64,000 nt of DNA from Sodalis praecaptivus (GCF_000517425.1 NZ_CP006569.1:4082760-4146759); one strand, 5' to 3'; shown: positions 26,747 to 37,984, counted from the stretch's first letter. Made by a program: numbers and translations. The notes: generated by a model from the sequence alone, not told the origin.

Positions 26747-27577
26747 ATGACAACGCAACCTACGGTCACATTCCACGATGGACATACCATGCCGCAGTTG
26801 GGTTTGGGGGTTTGGAAAGCCAGTAACCAGGAAGTGGTCACCGCAATCGAGGCGGCGCTGGAGGCCGGCTATCGCTCCATTGATACCGCGGCTATTTACA
26901 AAAACGAAGAGGGTGTCGGTCAGGCGCTGCAGGGCGCCACGGTGGCGCGGGAAGATCTGTTTATTACCACTAAACTGTGGAACGGCGATCAAACCATGGC
27001 CCAGAAGGCTATCGAGCAAAGTCTGGCCAAGCTACGCCTGGATTATGTCGATCTTTATTTAATGCACTGGCCGGTACCGAGCAAGGATAACTTTGTACAG
27101 GCCTGGCGCGACATGGTGAAACTGAAGGAAGAAGGGCTGGCGAAAAGCATCGGGGTGTGTAATTTCGAGCCGCACCATCTTCAGCGCCTGCTGGATGAAA
27201 CCGGCGTGGTGCCGGTGATAAACCAAATTGAGCTGCATCCGCTGTTGCAGCAGCAGGCGTTACGAGACTTCGATGCCCGGCATCAGATTTTGACTGAATC
27301 CTGGAGTCCTCTGGCGCAGGGCGGTAAAGGGGTGTTTGACCAGGCGATTATCCGAGAGCTGGCGGACAAATACGGCAAAACGCCGGCGCAGATTGTTATC
27401 CGCTGGCATATCGATAACGCCTTGGTGGTGATCCCGAAATCGGTCACGCCGGCGCGGATACGCGCTAACTTCGACGTACTCGACTTCAGCCTGACGCAGG
27501 ATGATCTGGATGCCATTGCCACATTGGACAGCGGCAAACGGCTGGGTTCGCATCCGGATACCATGGCTATGGTCTGA
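26747..27577 (+). CDS. dkgA: 2,5-diketo-D-gluconate / methylglyoxal reductase DkgA
   Basis: This 276-residue aldo-keto reductase (E. coli 275) has LGLGVWKASNQEVVTAIEAALEAGYRSIDTAAIYKNEEGVGQAL (catalytic Asp and Tyr), the Lys in FITTKLWN, the His in LYLMHWPVP, and the cofactor motif VIPKSVTPARIRANFDV. It reduces 2,5-diketogluconate, methylglyoxal and related ketones with NADPH. A strong AAGGAG precedes ATG 26747. E. coli yqhD and yqhC, which normally adjoin it, are absent here. Confidence 0.95.
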   Translation: MTTQPTVTFHDGHTMPQLGLGVWKASNQEVVTAIEAALEAGYRSIDTAAIYKNEEGVGQALQGATVAREDLFITTKLWNGDQTMAQKAIEQSLAKLRLDYVDLYLMHWPVPSKDNFVQAWRDMVKLKEEGLAKSIGVCNFEPHHLQRLLDETGVVPVINQIELHPLLQQQALRDFDARHQILTESWSPLAQGGKGVFDQAIIRELADKYGKTPAQIVIRWHIDNALVVIPKSVTPARIRANFDVLDFSLTQDDLDAIATLDSGKRLGSHPDTMAMV

Positions 27578-27766
27578 GACCGAAGCCGGATCCGGCGCCG
27601 CGAGGGTAGCGGGCCGCGCTAGCTCCCAGCGCAGGAATAGCGCTGGCTCCCCCTGCCCCGTTTTCACGCACTGGCCGCTTTGGCGACGCGCGCCACGTTC
27701 GGCGCGACGCGCACGGCTTTGCTGTCGCGGCGGCACCTCACGGCGGTGGCGCACTCTGCGCCGCCG

Positions 27767-29188
27767 TTAACCCAGGGCCGCGGGCCGTACGACAAATTGC
27801 CCCGTGGCGCCGCGATCGGCCATTTCCAGCGTCTGGCTGTAATAGAGATAAGGAAAGTGCTCCGGCGCCACCTGTGGGAACCAAACCAGCAGTTCCACTT
27901 CGTTATCGACCCACACCGTATCTTTCCAACCCTGATCTTCCGGCAATGGCGTGCTGCCATTGACGCGTTTAATCAGAAAAGCCACCCCCTGAATATGGAA
28001 CGCCTGCGGGGTATTGGTATGGACTATCCAGCGCTCAAAACTGCCCTGTAAACTTTGAAAGTCGTTGCGGCTCATATTCCATAGCGCACCGTTGATATCG
28101 GGGGTAGCCCCCCCGAGGGAGAACTCGCGGGTGCGGCTGATGCCGCCGTCGATCAGTTGATCGGACAACAAGCGCATCGGCAGGTTATCGGTGACCAAGG
28201 GTAACAGCCCGGTCGGTTTAAGCGTCAGCACCGTGGTATTGACCAGTATTGACGAGGGTTCAAAAAAGCCGCGTACCCGATCCATCAGACCGGCCGCTTC
28301 GCCGGCGGTGATGACCACGTCTTCCCCTTTGGACATGTCGATGAGAATCTCACGCCGCTCGCCAGGCGCCAGCGACAGCCGGGTGACCGGCACCGGCGCA
28401 GGCAAGAACCCCTGGTCGCCGGCAACGACCTGCATGGCGCGGCCGTCGCTGAGTTGCAGCTGATAACGCCGAGCGTTGGAGGCATTGAGCAGCCGCAGAC
28501 GCACCCAACCGCGCGACACTTCCACAAAGGGGCTCTGCGCGCCGTTCACCAGCAGAGTATCACCGAGGAAACCGCCGCTGGCGGGTGGGTTGTACACCGG
28601 CTGGCCGAAATTATCCAGCCGTTTGTCCTGGATGATAAGCGGGAAGTCATCGACGCCATAATGATTCGGCAGCGGCAGCACTTTGCTTAGGGCATCCTCC
28701 ACCAGCCATAACCCCGCCAGGCCGTTATAGACATGCGGCGCCATACGATTAGGAGTATTGGCATGGTACCAACAGGTGGCCGCCGGCTGACGGATCGGCA
28801 GCACCGGCGACCAGTCCGCGCCCGGCGACATCATCCGCGCCGCGCCGCCCATTAGCGTACCGGGCATCTGCAGACCGCTGACGGTCATTGCCACGGGTTC
28901 ATTCAGCCGATTGTTATAAATAAGTTTGACGTCATCACCGTTGAACACCCGCACCGTCGGGCCGAGATAACCGCCGTTGATGCCCCAGGTAGCGGCGCGT
29001 CGGCCGGCGGCAAAGGTCCAGTGCGAGCGCTGCAGCGTCAGAAATAACGGCTGCCCGCGGCGTGATTCCAGCAAGGGTGGGATCGGCAGCGCTACGGGCG
29101 CATCGGCGGCTCGCGCCCGCAGCGGCAGCGCGCTGGCCGCAAGCGTAACCCCGGATGCCTGAATAAACCGACGCCGACTGAGTGACAT
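27767..29188 (-). CDS. ftsP: Cell-division protein FtsP (SufI), Tat-exported multicopper-oxidase fold
   Basis: The protein has about 473 residues (E. coli 470). It starts MSLSRRRFIQASGVTLAASALPLRARA, a twin-arginine signal (SRRRFIQ) ending in A-R-A. The three cupredoxin domains follow, but the copper-binding His clusters of true laccases are lost, as in E. coli FtsP (for example PATCWYHANTPNRMAPHVYNGLAG). FtsP stabilises the divisome under stress. ATG 29188 has GGAG about 7 bp upstream. It sits next to plsC and parC as in E. coli. Confidence 0.94.
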   Translation of the reverse strand: MSLSRRRFIQASGVTLAASALPLRARAADAPVALPIPPLLESRRGQPLFLTLQRSHWTFAAGRRAATWGINGGYLGPTVRVFNGDDVKLIYNNRLNEPVAMTVSGLQMPGTLMGGAARMMSPGADWSPVLPIRQPAATCWYHANTPNRMAPHVYNGLAGLWLVEDALSKVLPLPNHYGVDDFPLIIQDKRLDNFGQPVYNPPASGGFLGDTLLVNGAQSPFVEVSRGWVRLRLLNASNARRYQLQLSDGRAMQVVAGDQGFLPAPVPVTRLSLAPGERREILIDMSKGEDVVITAGEAAGLMDRVRGFFEPSSILVNTTVLTLKPTGLLPLVTDNLPMRLLSDQLIDGGISRTREFSLGGATPDINGALWNMSRNDFQSLQGSFERWIVHTNTPQAFHIQGVAFLIKRVNGSTPLPEDQGWKDTVWVDNEVELLVWFPQVAPEHFPYLYYSQTLEMADRGATGQFVVRPAALG

Positions 29189-29411
29189 ATCTGCTCCATT
29201 AGACACGGCAAAGCTTTTCTCGTCATGTCCGGCCTGCGTCAGGCCGGGAAATCATCAACCGTACACCGGGACCGAATTGCGCCTGGGCCTCAATTCGTCC
29301 CGGCCACGGCTTTATTGTTACGGATCCGGCCGGCATTAAGGGGAAAGGCTTTCGCCCTTGCAGCACCCGCCGTTCGTCAAGTCGCGACCGACGGTCTGGG
29401 GTCAAAAGCTT

Positions 29412-30146
29412 TCAGCGCTCCAGCGTTTCTCGCCTGGCCACTTCCGCGTTCAAATCGTCGAGCTTGTTTTTCATCACTTCCCGACAGTGTCGGGTCAATG
29501 CGCGCACCTGCTCACGGCTATAACCGGCCGTTTCGACCGGCGGCAAGATTTCGATGATGACCAAGCCGTTGGACCAGCGATTGAGTTTGATTTTGTTCGA
29601 GGTATTAGAAACGCAAATCGGCACAATAGGAACCTCGGCGGCAATCGCGGTGTAGAACGCCCCGGTTTTAAAGGGCAGCAAACCGCGACCGCGGCTGCGG
29701 GTCCCTTCTGGAAACATCCAGATGGAAATATTGCGCTTTTTGATACTCTGTACGATTTCGGTAAGCGTGCTATGGGCGCGGGCGCTGTTGTCGCGATCGA
29801 TAAGCAAATTGCCGGTCAACCAGTAAAGCGGCCCAAACAGCGGGATCCATAGCAGGCTTTTTTTTCCCACCGTTACGGTACGCGGCTGCACGACATAGGC
29901 CGCGGTTACCATATCGTAGTTGTTCTGATGATTGGCAATATAAATGCAATTTTGCGGTAGCGTCACGCCTTCGGGATGGCGAACTTCCACCCGGATGCCA
30001 AACAGGGGCGACATACGGCCAAACCAGCGGCCGAAGGTGGCGACATGACGAGGGTCTCGCGGGCTGAACAAGCAATAAATCAAGCCAAAAACGCAGATGA
30101 TTATCGACAACAGCACCACCAAAATGGTGCGAACAATAGCGAGCAT
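29412..30146 (-). CDS. plsC: 1-acyl-sn-glycerol-3-phosphate acyltransferase PlsC
   Basis: The protein has 244 residues (E. coli 245). The acyltransferase box NHQNNYD (H-x4-D) and the glycerophosphate-binding FPEGTRSRGRGLLPFK are intact. An N-terminal membrane anchor lies at about residues 4-26. It converts lysophosphatidic to phosphatidic acid in the inner membrane, the second step of phospholipid synthesis. It lies downstream of parC on the same strand, after a strong terminator, so it probably has its own promoter. plsY, encoding the preceding pathway step, is at 60266. Confidence 0.95.
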   Translation of the reverse strand: MLAIVRTILVVLLSIIICVFGLIYCLFSPRDPRHVATFGRWFGRMSPLFGIRVEVRHPEGVTLPQNCIYIANHQNNYDMVTAAYVVQPRTVTVGKKSLLWIPLFGPLYWLTGNLLIDRDNSARAHSTLTEIVQSIKKRNISIWMFPEGTRSRGRGLLPFKTGAFYTAIAAEVPIVPICVSNTSNKIKLNRWSNGLVIIEILPPVETAGYSREQVRALTRHCREVMKNKLDDLNAEVARRETLER

Positions 30147-30259
30147 AGTTACCCCTTAACCTTCAGCCGTCGCTAGTATACCGGCTTCCTGACAAAATAC
30201 ACGGTTATTCCCCCGGCCGTCGGGCGGTATTAAACAACACGGAGGATCATCACCTGTCA

Positions 30260-30294
30260 CCAAAGAGAAAACCGGCCGGGGGATGCCCGGCCGG
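30260..30294 (-). terminator. parC intrinsic terminator
   Basis: Read on the minus strand, CCGGCCGGG and CCCGGCCGG form a perfect 9-bp GC stem with a 5-nt loop (plus arms 30272-30280 and 30286-30294). It is followed by TTTTCTCTTT and lies right after the parC stop. Confidence 0.85.
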
Positions 30295-30302
30295 CGCAGG
30301 TA

Positions 30303-32576
30303 TTACGCCGTTTCCTCTTCGCCGGCGCCGGCCAGCGGATCGTTGATTTCCACCCGATCGATTTGTTGCAGTCCGCGCGGCAACAACGTTCCCTTACGCC
30401 CGCGTTCAGCGCTGAATTTCTGCAAGTCTTCCGGGCGAAGAGTGAGCTTGCGTTTGCCGACATAGAAAGTAACGGAGGCTTTGGTGGACAGCAGATACAG
30501 ACCGGCGAGACGATCCTTGCCCGCCGCCGCCTCTGCGGAGGGGATGGAGATGATTTTATTGCCTTTTCCTTTCGACAGCTGCGGCAAATCGTCGACCGGG
30601 AACATCAGCAAACGCCCGGCTTGGGTGAACGCCAACAGCTTATCGGCGGCGCCTTTTATCCAGAGCGGCGGCATGACTTTGGCATTTTCCGGCAGCGTCA
30701 ACAGCGCCTTACCGGCGCGATTGCGCGCCACTAAGTCGCTAAAACTGCACACGAAACCGTAGCCGGCATCGGAAGCCATCAGCAATTTCTGATCGTCAGC
30801 GCCGGTGAGCATTTGCTCCACCGAGGCGCCCGGCGGTAGCGTTAGTTTACCGGTCAGCGGTTCGCCCTGGCCGCGCGCCGACGGTAGACCGGCGGGCTCT
30901 AAGGCGTAGCTGCGTCCGGTGGAGTCGATGAACACCACCGGTTGGTTGCTCTTGCCGCGCACCGACGACAGGTAATTGTCGCCGGATCGGTAACTAAGCC
31001 CGCTCGGATCGATATCGTGGCCCTTGGCGCTGCGTACCCAGCCCATGGTCGACAGGATCACCGTCACCGGCTCCGACGGAATCAGCTCATTTTCGCTCAG
31101 CGCTTTCGCCTCGTCGCGTTCCACCAGCGGCGAGCGGCGCGCATCGCCGTAAGCGGCGGCATCCGCCTCGATTTCTTTTTTCAGCAGGTTGCTCAGCTTG
31201 CGTTCCGAGGCCAGGATCGCCTGGATTTTGTCGCGTTCCTTCTCCAGCTCATCCTGTTCGCCGCGGAGCTTCATTTCTTCCAATTTGGCCAAGTGGCGGA
31301 GTTTTAATTCGAGAATGGCGTCAGCCTGGGTTTCGCTCAGCTCGAATCGCTGCATCAGAACCTGTTTCGGCTCATCCTCGGTGCGGATAATGTGGATAAC
31401 CTCATCCAGGTTGAGGTAGGCCACCAACAGGCCGGTCAGGATATGCAACCGGCGCAGGACTTTCTCCAGGCGGAAGTTCAGCCGGCGGCGTACGGTGTCG
31501 CGACGATAAACCAACCATTCCGACAAAATTTCGTGCAGGTTTTTCACCGCCGGACGGCCGTCCAGCCCGATCATGTTCATATTGACGCGATAGCTGCGTT
31601 CCAAATCGGTAGTGGCGAAAAGATGGTTCATGACCTGCGCCAGGTCAACGCGGTTGGAGCGCGGGACGATGACCAGGCGGGTCGGGTTTTCATGGTCCGA
31701 TTCGTCGCGCAAATCCTCCACCATCGGCAATTTTTTCGCGCGCATCTGACTGGCTATCTGTTCCAGAACCTTAGCGCCGGAAACCTGATGCGGCAACGCG
31801 CTGATAACCGCCTCGCCCTCCTCGATGGTCCACAGTGCGCGCATGCGCACGGAGCCGCGGCCGGTCTGGTAAATCTTGCGCAGATCGTCATGGGGAGTAA
31901 TGATTTCCGCCTCGGTGGGAAAATCCGGCCCCTTTACATATTCCAGCAAGTTTTCCAACGTGGCGGAAGGGTTGCCCAGCAGCGCAATCGCCGCGGCCGC
32001 CACTTCGTTGATGTTATGAGGCGGTATATCGGTCGCCATCCCGACCGCGATACCGGTCGTGCCGTTCAGCAACACATTCGGCAACCGCGCCGGCAGCATC
32101 TTCGGCTCTTCTAGCGTCCCGTCGAAGTTGGGTACGTAATCCACCGTGCCTTGCCCCAATTCGCCGAGCAGTACTTCGGCATAGCGGGACAGGCGCGATT
32201 CCGTGTAGCGCATGGCGGCGAACGATTTGGGATCGTCCGGCGCCCCCCAGTTACCCTGGCCATCCACCATCGGATAGCGATACGAAAAGGGTTGCGCCAT
32301 CAGCACCATGGCTTCGTAACAGGCGCTATCGCCGTGGGGATGGTATTTACCCAGTACGTCGCCGACGGTACGCGCCGACTTTTTGTATTTCGCGCTGGCG
32401 TTCAGCCCCAGCTCCGACATCGCATAAACGATGCGGCGTTGCACCGGCTTGAGCCCGTCGCCGATAAACGGTAGCGCACGATCCATGATGACGTACATGG
32501 AATAATTGAGGTACGCGTTTTCGGTAAATTTATGCAGCGCCAGGCGTTCGGCGCCGTCATGAGTCAGCTCGCTCAT
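30303..32576 (-). CDS. parC: DNA topoisomerase IV subunit A ParC
   Basis: The protein has 757 residues (E. coli 752). The catalytic Tyr is in [15 protein letters not shown] (near 120). The quinolone-determining stretch [21 protein letters not shown] keeps the susceptible Ser and Glu. C-terminal beta-pinwheel blades follow ([35 protein letters not shown] and others). With ParE it decatenates daughter chromosomes. parE lies 6 kb away, separated by the mtn block and ygiN. Confidence 0.97.
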   Translation of the reverse strand: MSELTHDGAERLALHKFTENAYLNYSMYVIMDRALPFIGDGLKPVQRRIVYAMSELGLNASAKYKKSARTVGDVLGKYHPHGDSACYEAMVLMAQPFSYRYPMVDGQGNWGAPDDPKSFAAMRYTESRLSRYAEVLLGELGQGTVDYVPNFDGTLEEPKMLPARLPNVLLNGTTGIAVGMATDIPPHNINEVAAAAIALLGNPSATLENLLEYVKGPDFPTEAEIITPHDDLRKIYQTGRGSVRMRALWTIEEGEAVISALPHQVSGAKVLEQIASQMRAKKLPMVEDLRDESDHENPTRLVIVPRSNRVDLAQVMNHLFATTDLERSYRVNMNMIGLDGRPAVKNLHEILSEWLVYRRDTVRRRLNFRLEKVLRRLHILTGLLVAYLNLDEVIHIIRTEDEPKQVLMQRFELSETQADAILELKLRHLAKLEEMKLRGEQDELEKERDKIQAILASERKLSNLLKKEIEADAAAYGDARRSPLVERDEAKALSENELIPSEPVTVILSTMGWVRSAKGHDIDPSGLSYRSGDNYLSSVRGKSNQPVVFIDSTGRSYALEPAGLPSARGQGEPLTGKLTLPPGASVEQMLTGADDQKLLMASDAGYGFVCSFSDLVARNRAGKALLTLPENAKVMPPLWIKGAADKLLAFTQAGRLLMFPVDDLPQLSKGKGNKIISIPSAEAAAGKDRLAGLYLLSTKASVTFYVGKRKLTLRPEDLQKFSAERGRKGTLLPRGLQQIDRVEINDPLAGAGEEETA

Positions 32577-32848
32577 TGATTATTGTTTCCTCTGACCGCG
32601 GTATGGCCACGTGAGCAGTCACATCGCATACGCCGCGGGTATGGGGTTCGTGAGCATGATACTACCCTATCCGCCCCCTCGCTGTCACAGGACTCGCGCG
32701 GGCGCCAATACGTCAGCGTGGCTTAGGCCCCGCTGCATTCAGTATAATAAGTGGTCGAATCACGGATGCGATAAAATATCACGAGCATCCGGCCCGCGTC
32801 TTTGGTTAACTAATGGCGCCCCCGAACGAAAGTGAAACAGAGGAAGCG

Positions 32849-33163
32849 ATGATCACGGTAATTGCAGAAATCAAAGTCAAACCGGGACGAAGAGAAGCGG
32901 TTTTAGCCGCTATCGAAGCGCTCAGGCCGAACGTGCTGGCCGAAGACGGATGCGGCGAATACACTTTGCTCACCGACTATAAAGCGCAAGTACCGTGGCG
33001 TAAAACCGCTCCCGACTCCATTTTTATGCTGGAACAATGGAAGAGCATTCGGCATTTGGAGCAGCACCAACAAACCGCACATATGGATGCCCATCGCGCC
33101 AATATTCGCGATGACGTGATGGATGTCACATTTCATATTTTAGAGAGACGCACGGGAGCGTAA
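32849..33163 (+). CDS. ygiN: Quinol monooxygenase YgiN
   Basis: The protein has 104 residues, the same as E. coli YgiN. The ABM fold shows TVIAEIKVKPGRREAVLAAIEAL, APDSIFMLEQWKSIRHLEQHQQTAHMDAH and a final strand. E. coli YgiN oxidises menadiol in a quinone redox cycle with MdaB; mdaB is not next to it here. I start at ATG 32849, with AGAGGA just upstream, in place of the longer open frame to 32813. Confidence 0.93.
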   Translation: MITVIAEIKVKPGRREAVLAAIEALRPNVLAEDGCGEYTLLTDYKAQVPWRKTAPDSIFMLEQWKSIRHLEQHQQTAHMDAHRANIRDDVMDVTFHILERRTGA

Positions 33164-33271
33164 CCGGCGACACACATGGGCCGGTCGCGACGACATTATT
33201 GTCGTTGATCGCGCCAAAACAAGGGGAAGGGAGGCTGGCGCTAACGGGCGTGCCGTTAGCGCCGGTCGGAA

Positions 33272-33355
33272 TCAGAAGATCAATTTAAAGACACCGGTCA
33301 ACGTCAGCAGGCCGACGATAAAAATAATGGCAATTATCCACAGAAATATTTTCAT
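33272..33355 (-). CDS. yohP: YohP-like 27-residue membrane peptide
   Basis: The minus-strand frame from ATG 33355 encodes 27 residues starting MKIFLWIIAIIFIVGLLTLT and ending GVFKLIF before TGA. It matches the known E. coli small protein YohP (MKIILW...GLLVVTGVFKMIF) in length, pattern and most positions. It is one transmembrane helix inserted in the inner membrane; the function is unknown. AAGGAA lies about 7 bp before the ATG. It lies between ygiN and mtnK, not in its E. coli location. It is too short for default gene callers. Confidence 0.85.
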   Translation of the reverse strand: MKIFLWIIAIIFIVGLLTLTGVFKLIF

Positions 33356-33552
33356 TCCCTGTTCCTTCTCGTTAAGTGATTATCGTTTTGACCATAAGTC
33401 GATGATATCGTTATTTGAGTATAGAAGAGGAATCAGGATTTACCGTATCGGCCGCAAGAAAATTGTCCGTCGCGCAAGGGACACCGCCTGACAGAAAGCC
33501 GCTTTGCGCGGCCCCGGCGCGCGGGATAACCCCGCGGCGGCGGCCCGGCCGC

Positions 33553-34752
33553 TTAGGCATGTTGACGTATACGGGCGTCCAACGCGTCGGCGTCGGCGAT
33601 GTGCGGTGCGGCGAGGATCAGCATTTTGCCCAGCGCCAGCGCCCGTCGCTGGCAAGCGTGGCGCATTTCGGCGTCTTGAATCCCGTCCAGATCGCTAACG
33701 TGGGCCAGCCCCACCGTACGCCGGATAAGCTCTGTGCCGCAGTAACCTATCGCGTCCTGTAACACTTCACGCAAAAACAGCTGTACATAACCGGGCTCAG
33801 CCAAGGTCTGGTCACGGCTTTTTTCCGCCGCCAGGCCGTGAAATCCCTCACTGAACGCCTGCCAGACTTCCTGCACATCGCGCAGGCGCTGCTCGCGTCC
33901 CGCCGCGGCTTCGCGCGGCGGCAACAGCCCCGGCAAACCGCAGTAATTGAGCAACAAATTACCCACCGCGGTGCCGATATCGAACCCCACGGGACCATAG
34001 TAGCCAAATTCAGCATCGATCACCTTTAGGCGCTCGCGGGCGACGAAAAGGGAACCGCTGTGAATATCCCCATGCAGCAGCGCTTCCGCTTTCGTCAAGA
34101 AACGGTGTTTGAGCACCGCCACCCTGAGCTTCAGCTCCCGATCGTCGCGCAGCGCGGCCGCGTCCGCTTCCAGTTCGGGCTCATAGGCGTTGCGCTCATG
34201 GACCCGATAGGGGTCGGTAAAGAACAGATCTTCCGTTATGCGGCACATTTCAGGGTTGGAAAAACGGGCGACTTCGCTTTTTTTCTCCTCGGGCGGCTGA
34301 AAGAAATCAGAGGTGTGAAACAATGTCTGCGCCAGATACTCGCCCAGTTGACGGGCGGCATCAGGATACCACGCCCCCTTCACCAGCTCGTTGCGCCAGA
34401 TGAGATGATCGGAAAGATCTTCCAGCACCATCGTCGCCTGGAGCGGATCGTGATGTATCACCCGCACCGTGTGCTGCGGGCAATAGCGGCCATGAATCAG
34501 CAGCGTTTCCGCCTCAATACGCGCCCGATCGAGCGTCAGCGGCCAGGATTCCCCGACGCAGCGCACGTACGGCAGCGCCTGTTTGACGATGACCCGGCTG
34601 ACGCCGTCAGCCTGTAAGATTTTGAATACCAGATTGAGATTGCCGTCACCAATCTCCTGCGCGGCAATAAGCGCGCCGGGGTCGCTTACGCCGGCGAACC
34701 GGCGGGCATAGGCCACCGCGTCAGCGGCGGTAAGGGTACGGTAAGCTGTCAT
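33553..34752 (-). CDS. mtnK: 5-methylthioribose kinase MtnK
   Basis: The 399-residue protein-kinase-like fold has [13 protein letters not shown] (nucleotide loop), [11 protein letters not shown] (Lys), [13 protein letters not shown] (catalytic Asp in H-G-D-x-H) and [17 protein letters not shown] (metal-binding D-x-E). It phosphorylates methylthioribose, the first committed step of methionine recycling from methylthioadenosine. It is divergent from mtnA across a MetJ-box promoter. GGGAAG precedes the ATG. Confidence 0.96.
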   Translation of the reverse strand: MTAYRTLTAADAVAYARRFAGVSDPGALIAAQEIGDGNLNLVFKILQADGVSRVIVKQALPYVRCVGESWPLTLDRARIEAETLLIHGRYCPQHTVRVIHHDPLQATMVLEDLSDHLIWRNELVKGAWYPDAARQLGEYLAQTLFHTSDFFQPPEEKKSEVARFSNPEMCRITEDLFFTDPYRVHERNAYEPELEADAAALRDDRELKLRVAVLKHRFLTKAEALLHGDIHSGSLFVARERLKVIDAEFGYYGPVGFDIGTAVGNLLLNYCGLPGLLPPREAAAGREQRLRDVQEVWQAFSEGFHGLAAEKSRDQTLAEPGYVQLFLREVLQDAIGYCGTELIRRTVGLAHVSDLDGIQDAEMRHACQRRALALGKMLILAAPHIADADALDARIRQHA

Positions 34753-34803
34753 ATCGACTTCCCTGATTAGCTGCTAAAAGGCCGTAAAGGCGTAAAACCA
34801 TTT

Positions 34804-34819
34804 AGACGTCTATACATCT
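34804..34819. promoter_or_regulatory. Tandem met boxes in the mtnK/mtnA divergent promoter
   Basis: AGACGTCT (34804-34811) is the perfect MetJ half-operator, followed directly by ATACATCT (34812-34819, 5 of 8). Two adjacent 8-mers are the minimum MetJ site. The operator is positioned to repress mtnK and mtnA together when SAM is plentiful. Confidence 0.85.
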
Positions 34820-34877
34820 TGATGGCATGTTGGCAGAATAGTCAACCAGATGCAATAACCAGTAAGGGACAACAGCA

Positions 34878-35921
34878 ATGCTGACGTTTAGCACCACCAG
34901 CCTGCGGGTCAGGGAAAATCAATTATGGATTTTGGATCAGCAGGCGTTACCGCAGCAGCAACGCTGGCATCCTGCGCAGACGGTGGCGCAATTGGTGGAT
35001 CACATCCGCGCGCTGCGCGTGCGCGGCGCGCCGCTTATCGGTCTGTCCGCCAGCCTGCTGTTGGCCTTATTGGCGGAAAACGGTCAGCCCCGGGCGCAGC
35101 TTGAGCGCGATTTGGCGGTGCTGCGCGCGGCGCGGCCGACCGCGGTAAATTTGATGAATAATCTCTCGCGCATGGCGCAGGCGTTGGCGCAGTCTGATTT
35201 CGTCACCGCGATGGGGCAGGAAGCGCTGCGATTGGTGGAGGAAGATCGGGCGCTGTGCGACGCCATTGCCCGGCACGGTGCCGCGCTGGTCAAACCGGGA
35301 AGCCGCCTGTTGACCCACTGCAATACCGGCGGGCTGGCAACGGCCGGCACCGGTACCGCTCTGGGCGTGATTGCTCTCGCTCATCGCCAGGGCAACATCG
35401 CGCAGGTATGGGTGGACGAAACCCGGCCGCTGCTCCAGGGCGGCCGTCTCACCGCCTGGGAACTGGGAGAGTTGGGAGTACCTTACCGGCTGATATGCGA
35501 TGCGATGGCCGCGGACTTAATGGCGCGCGGACAGGTGGACGCCGTTTGGGTCGGCGCGGACAGAATCGCCGCCAACGGCGATGTCGCCAATAAAATCGGT
35601 ACCTATAGCCTGGCGGTGCTGGCCCGTTGGCACCGTGTGCCGTTTTACGTGGCGGCGCCCCATACCACCTGTGACGCCAGTTGTCCCAGCGGCGATGCCA
35701 TTCCCATTGAGCAGCGCGACGCTGCTGAAGTGACCGGCGTAACCGGCAGCTTTGGCCAATGCCGATGGGCGCCGGACGGCGCGGACGTTTACAACCCCGC
35801 CTTTGACGTCACCCCGGCAGCGCTGATTGACGGCTGGGTGCTGGATACCGGTATCGTTACACCGCAGCAGGTAGGAGAGGGCCTGTTCAGCCGGCCGTTG
35901 CGCTCAGAGGGAGCCGTCTGA
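34878..35921 (+). CDS. mtnA: 5-methylthioribose-1-phosphate isomerase MtnA
   Basis: The 347-residue eIF2B-like protein has [38 protein letters not shown] (catalytic Cys), [19 protein letters not shown] and [25 protein letters not shown] (catalytic Asp). It converts methylthioribose-1-P to methylthioribulose-1-P. AAGGGA precedes the ATG. It is the only plus-strand mtn gene and shares its control region with mtnK. Confidence 0.97.
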   Translation: MLTFSTTSLRVRENQLWILDQQALPQQQRWHPAQTVAQLVDHIRALRVRGAPLIGLSASLLLALLAENGQPRAQLERDLAVLRAARPTAVNLMNNLSRMAQALAQSDFVTAMGQEALRLVEEDRALCDAIARHGAALVKPGSRLLTHCNTGGLATAGTGTALGVIALAHRQGNIAQVWVDETRPLLQGGRLTAWELGELGVPYRLICDAMAADLMARGQVDAVWVGADRIAANGDVANKIGTYSLAVLARWHRVPFYVAAPHTTCDASCPSGDAIPIEQRDAAEVTGVTGSFGQCRWAPDGADVYNPAFDVTPAALIDGWVLDTGIVTPQQVGEGLFSRPLRSEGAV

Positions 35922-36094
35922 GGCCGCCGAGGCTTTGCCCGCCGGCGAAACGGCTGGCTTAGCGGCGAACGATGGCCGTACCGGTTGCTGGGCTGCCGAT
36001 GGCTGCATTGATTGATAGGCTGACGCGTCGGCAACGATAGGCTTGCGGAACCAGCCTGGCATGCTGCCAGCCTGGACTTAACGGCGCTGCCAGC

Positions 36095-36640
36095 TCAGCG
36101 CCTCAGCCGCGGATACGCGTCAGCGATAGCATCGCCGGTAAAGCGGGCAATCCAGCCCTCGGGATTATCAAACACTCGGATAGCGGTAAAATAGGGCGCC
36201 TCGCCCATATCAAACCAGTGCGGCGTGCCCGCCGGCACCGAAATCAAGTCATTCTTTTCGCACAATATCTGATAGATTTTTCCCTGCACATGCAGGCAGA
36301 ACAGACCGGCGCCTTCGACGAAAAACCGCACTTCATCCTCACCATGGGTATGCTCCGCCAGGAATTTCGCGCGCATGACCTCGCGCTGCGGATTATCCGG
36401 ACGCATGCTGATGACATCCCAGCTTTGATAGCCCTTTTCCGCCACTAAACGATCGATGGCGTGTTGATAGGCGGCAATCACCGTCTCGGCGTCGGGATTT
36501 TGCCCCAGTTCGCCGTCGGCCTGCCAACGCTCGAAACGAACGCCGATAGCGTTCAGCTCACGTTGAATGGCGTCCCCCTCGCGGCTTTGCCAACGCGGCG
36601 CCGAAGCATCAGTATCGGAATAAACGGTCAATGCGCTCAT
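36095..36640 (-). CDS. mtnD: Acireductone dioxygenase MtnD
   Basis: The 181-residue cupin has metal ligands in [15 protein letters not shown] (H-x-H and Glu) and TPHWFDMGE (His). With Fe2+ it makes the 2-keto-4-methylthiobutyrate precursor of methionine; with Ni2+ it makes an off-pathway product plus CO. Its ATG overlaps the mtnC stop (TAATG), showing coupling in mtnBCD. Confidence 0.96.
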   Translation of the reverse strand: MSALTVYSDTDASAPRWQSREGDAIQRELNAIGVRFERWQADGELGQNPDAETVIAAYQHAIDRLVAEKGYQSWDVISMRPDNPQREVMRAKFLAEHTHGEDEVRFFVEGAGLFCLHVQGKIYQILCEKNDLISVPAGTPHWFDMGEAPYFTAIRVFDNPEGWIARFTGDAIADAYPRLRR

Positions 36641-37326
36641 TAAACAAACTCCTGGAGGGTTATCTCGTCAAAACGACGCGCCTGCGGATGGCTTCCGCTG
36701 GCGCAATGATCGTTGCGAATCAGCTGACAGGTGCGCCATCCGGCGTCACGGGCGGCATCCAGCTCCTGATAGATATCGGATAAAAATAAAATAGCCGCTG
36801 GCGGCAGCGCCAATTCAGCGGCAATAGCCTGATAGGCCGCGCTCTGCCGCTTAGCGCCGACGCGCGTATCAAAATAGTGGCTGAACAGCCAACGCAAGTC
36901 GCCCTTGTCGCTGTGGCCAAATAGCAGCTGCTGTGCTTCCACCGATCCTGAGGAATAAACGCCGAGCGCTACCCCCTGCCGACGCCAGGCCGTCAGCTGC
37001 GGCACCACATCGTCGTAAACATGGCCGAAAAAGTCCCCCTGTCGATAGCCGTCACGCCAGATAATACCCTGCAAAGTTTTTAGCGCGGGGGATTTACGAT
37101 CTTCCGCCATAAAGCCGTACAGCACCGTCAGCAAATCATCGCCATCGGCATCGGGCCTGCCAATCTCGGTGCGCAGCGCCTGTAACGCCGGCGCGATCTC
37201 GCTATCGTTGGCACGCCGGTGCACCACCTCGGCCAGCCGTTGCCGGGCGTAGGGAAATAGCACCTCATGGACGAAACGGATATCGCTGGTGGTACCCTCG
37301 ATATCGGTGATGACCGCCTGGATCAT
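36640..37326 (-). CDS. mtnC: Enolase-phosphatase MtnC (E1)
   Basis: The protein has about 228 residues of HAD type. DIEGTTSDI (catalytic Asp), [18 protein letters not shown] (Ser/Thr motif) and [19 protein letters not shown] (acidic motif) are all present. It enolises and dephosphorylates 2,3-diketo-5-methylthiopentyl-1-P. The start ATG at 37326 overlaps the mtnB stop (ATGA). The frame stays open to 37359 but that part lies inside mtnB. Confidence 0.95.
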   Translation of the reverse strand: MIQAVITDIEGTTSDIRFVHEVLFPYARQRLAEVVHRRANDSEIAPALQALRTEIGRPDADGDDLLTVLYGFMAEDRKSPALKTLQGIIWRDGYRQGDFFGHVYDDVVPQLTAWRRQGVALGVYSSGSVEAQQLLFGHSDKGDLRWLFSHYFDTRVGAKRQSAAYQAIAAELALPPAAILFLSDIYQELDAARDAGWRTCQLIRNDHCASGSHPQARRFDEITLQEFV

Positions 37327-37937
37327 TTGGCCTCCAGCAAACGGCGACGCCACTCGCACTCAAACAGAAATTCGAGGCCTTCTAGATGGCGCCGGGCCTC
37401 GCGCACATCCCGTCCCCAGCAGGTCAAACCATGGCCGCGCATCAAAAAGCCATAGCGCAAAGGGGTAATTGTATCCCGCTGCGCAATGCGCTGAACCAGC
37501 GCCGGGATGTCCTGAGCATTATCGAAAACGGCAATCGCCACCTCATCTTGGTGATCCGATTGGCCCGCCAGCGCTTTTTGCATCTCGTAGCCGGACAGCC
37601 GCAGGGCGCTTCCCGGCTCCGCCCGCGATAGCACGGTGGCGCTGACCGAATGGGTGTGGAGCACGCAACCGACCTCGGGAAAACGCCGATAGAGAAAAGC
37701 ATGCAAGCCGGTTTCCGCGGAAGGCCGGCGCCCGGACTGGGTCTCGCCGGTATGGATATCCACCGTAATAAAATCGTCGGGGCCGAGGTCGCCCTTGTCC
37801 AGCCCGGAGGTGGTGATAAAACAGCTGTGCGCGTCTCGCCGCTGCGACATGTTGCCGCCGGTAGCCGGGCTCCAACCCCGCGCGCCTATCCAGCGGCAGG
37901 CGGCGACCAGTTCAGCCAAAGGTTTATTTTCCGCCAT
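37323..37937 (-). CDS. mtnB: Methylthioribulose-1-phosphate dehydratase MtnB
   Basis: This 204-residue class II aldolase-fold dehydratase shows zinc-site residues in [14 protein letters not shown] (H-x-H) and in [13 protein letters not shown] (His). [13 protein letters not shown] is the substrate loop. It is the first gene of mtnBCD. AAGGA lies about 6 bp before the ATG, and two met boxes lie 48-63 bp upstream. Confidence 0.96.
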   Translation of the reverse strand: MAENKPLAELVAACRWIGARGWSPATGGNMSQRRDAHSCFITTSGLDKGDLGPDDFITVDIHTGETQSGRRPSAETGLHAFLYRRFPEVGCVLHTHSVSATVLSRAEPGSALRLSGYEMQKALAGQSDHQDEVAIAVFDNAQDIPALVQRIAQRDTITPLRYGFLMRGHGLTCWGRDVREARRHLEGLEFLFECEWRRRLLEAK

Positions 37938-37984
37938 GAGCGTCCTTGTTGCGATCCGCCGACATCAATGCCGTCCGGGAATCT

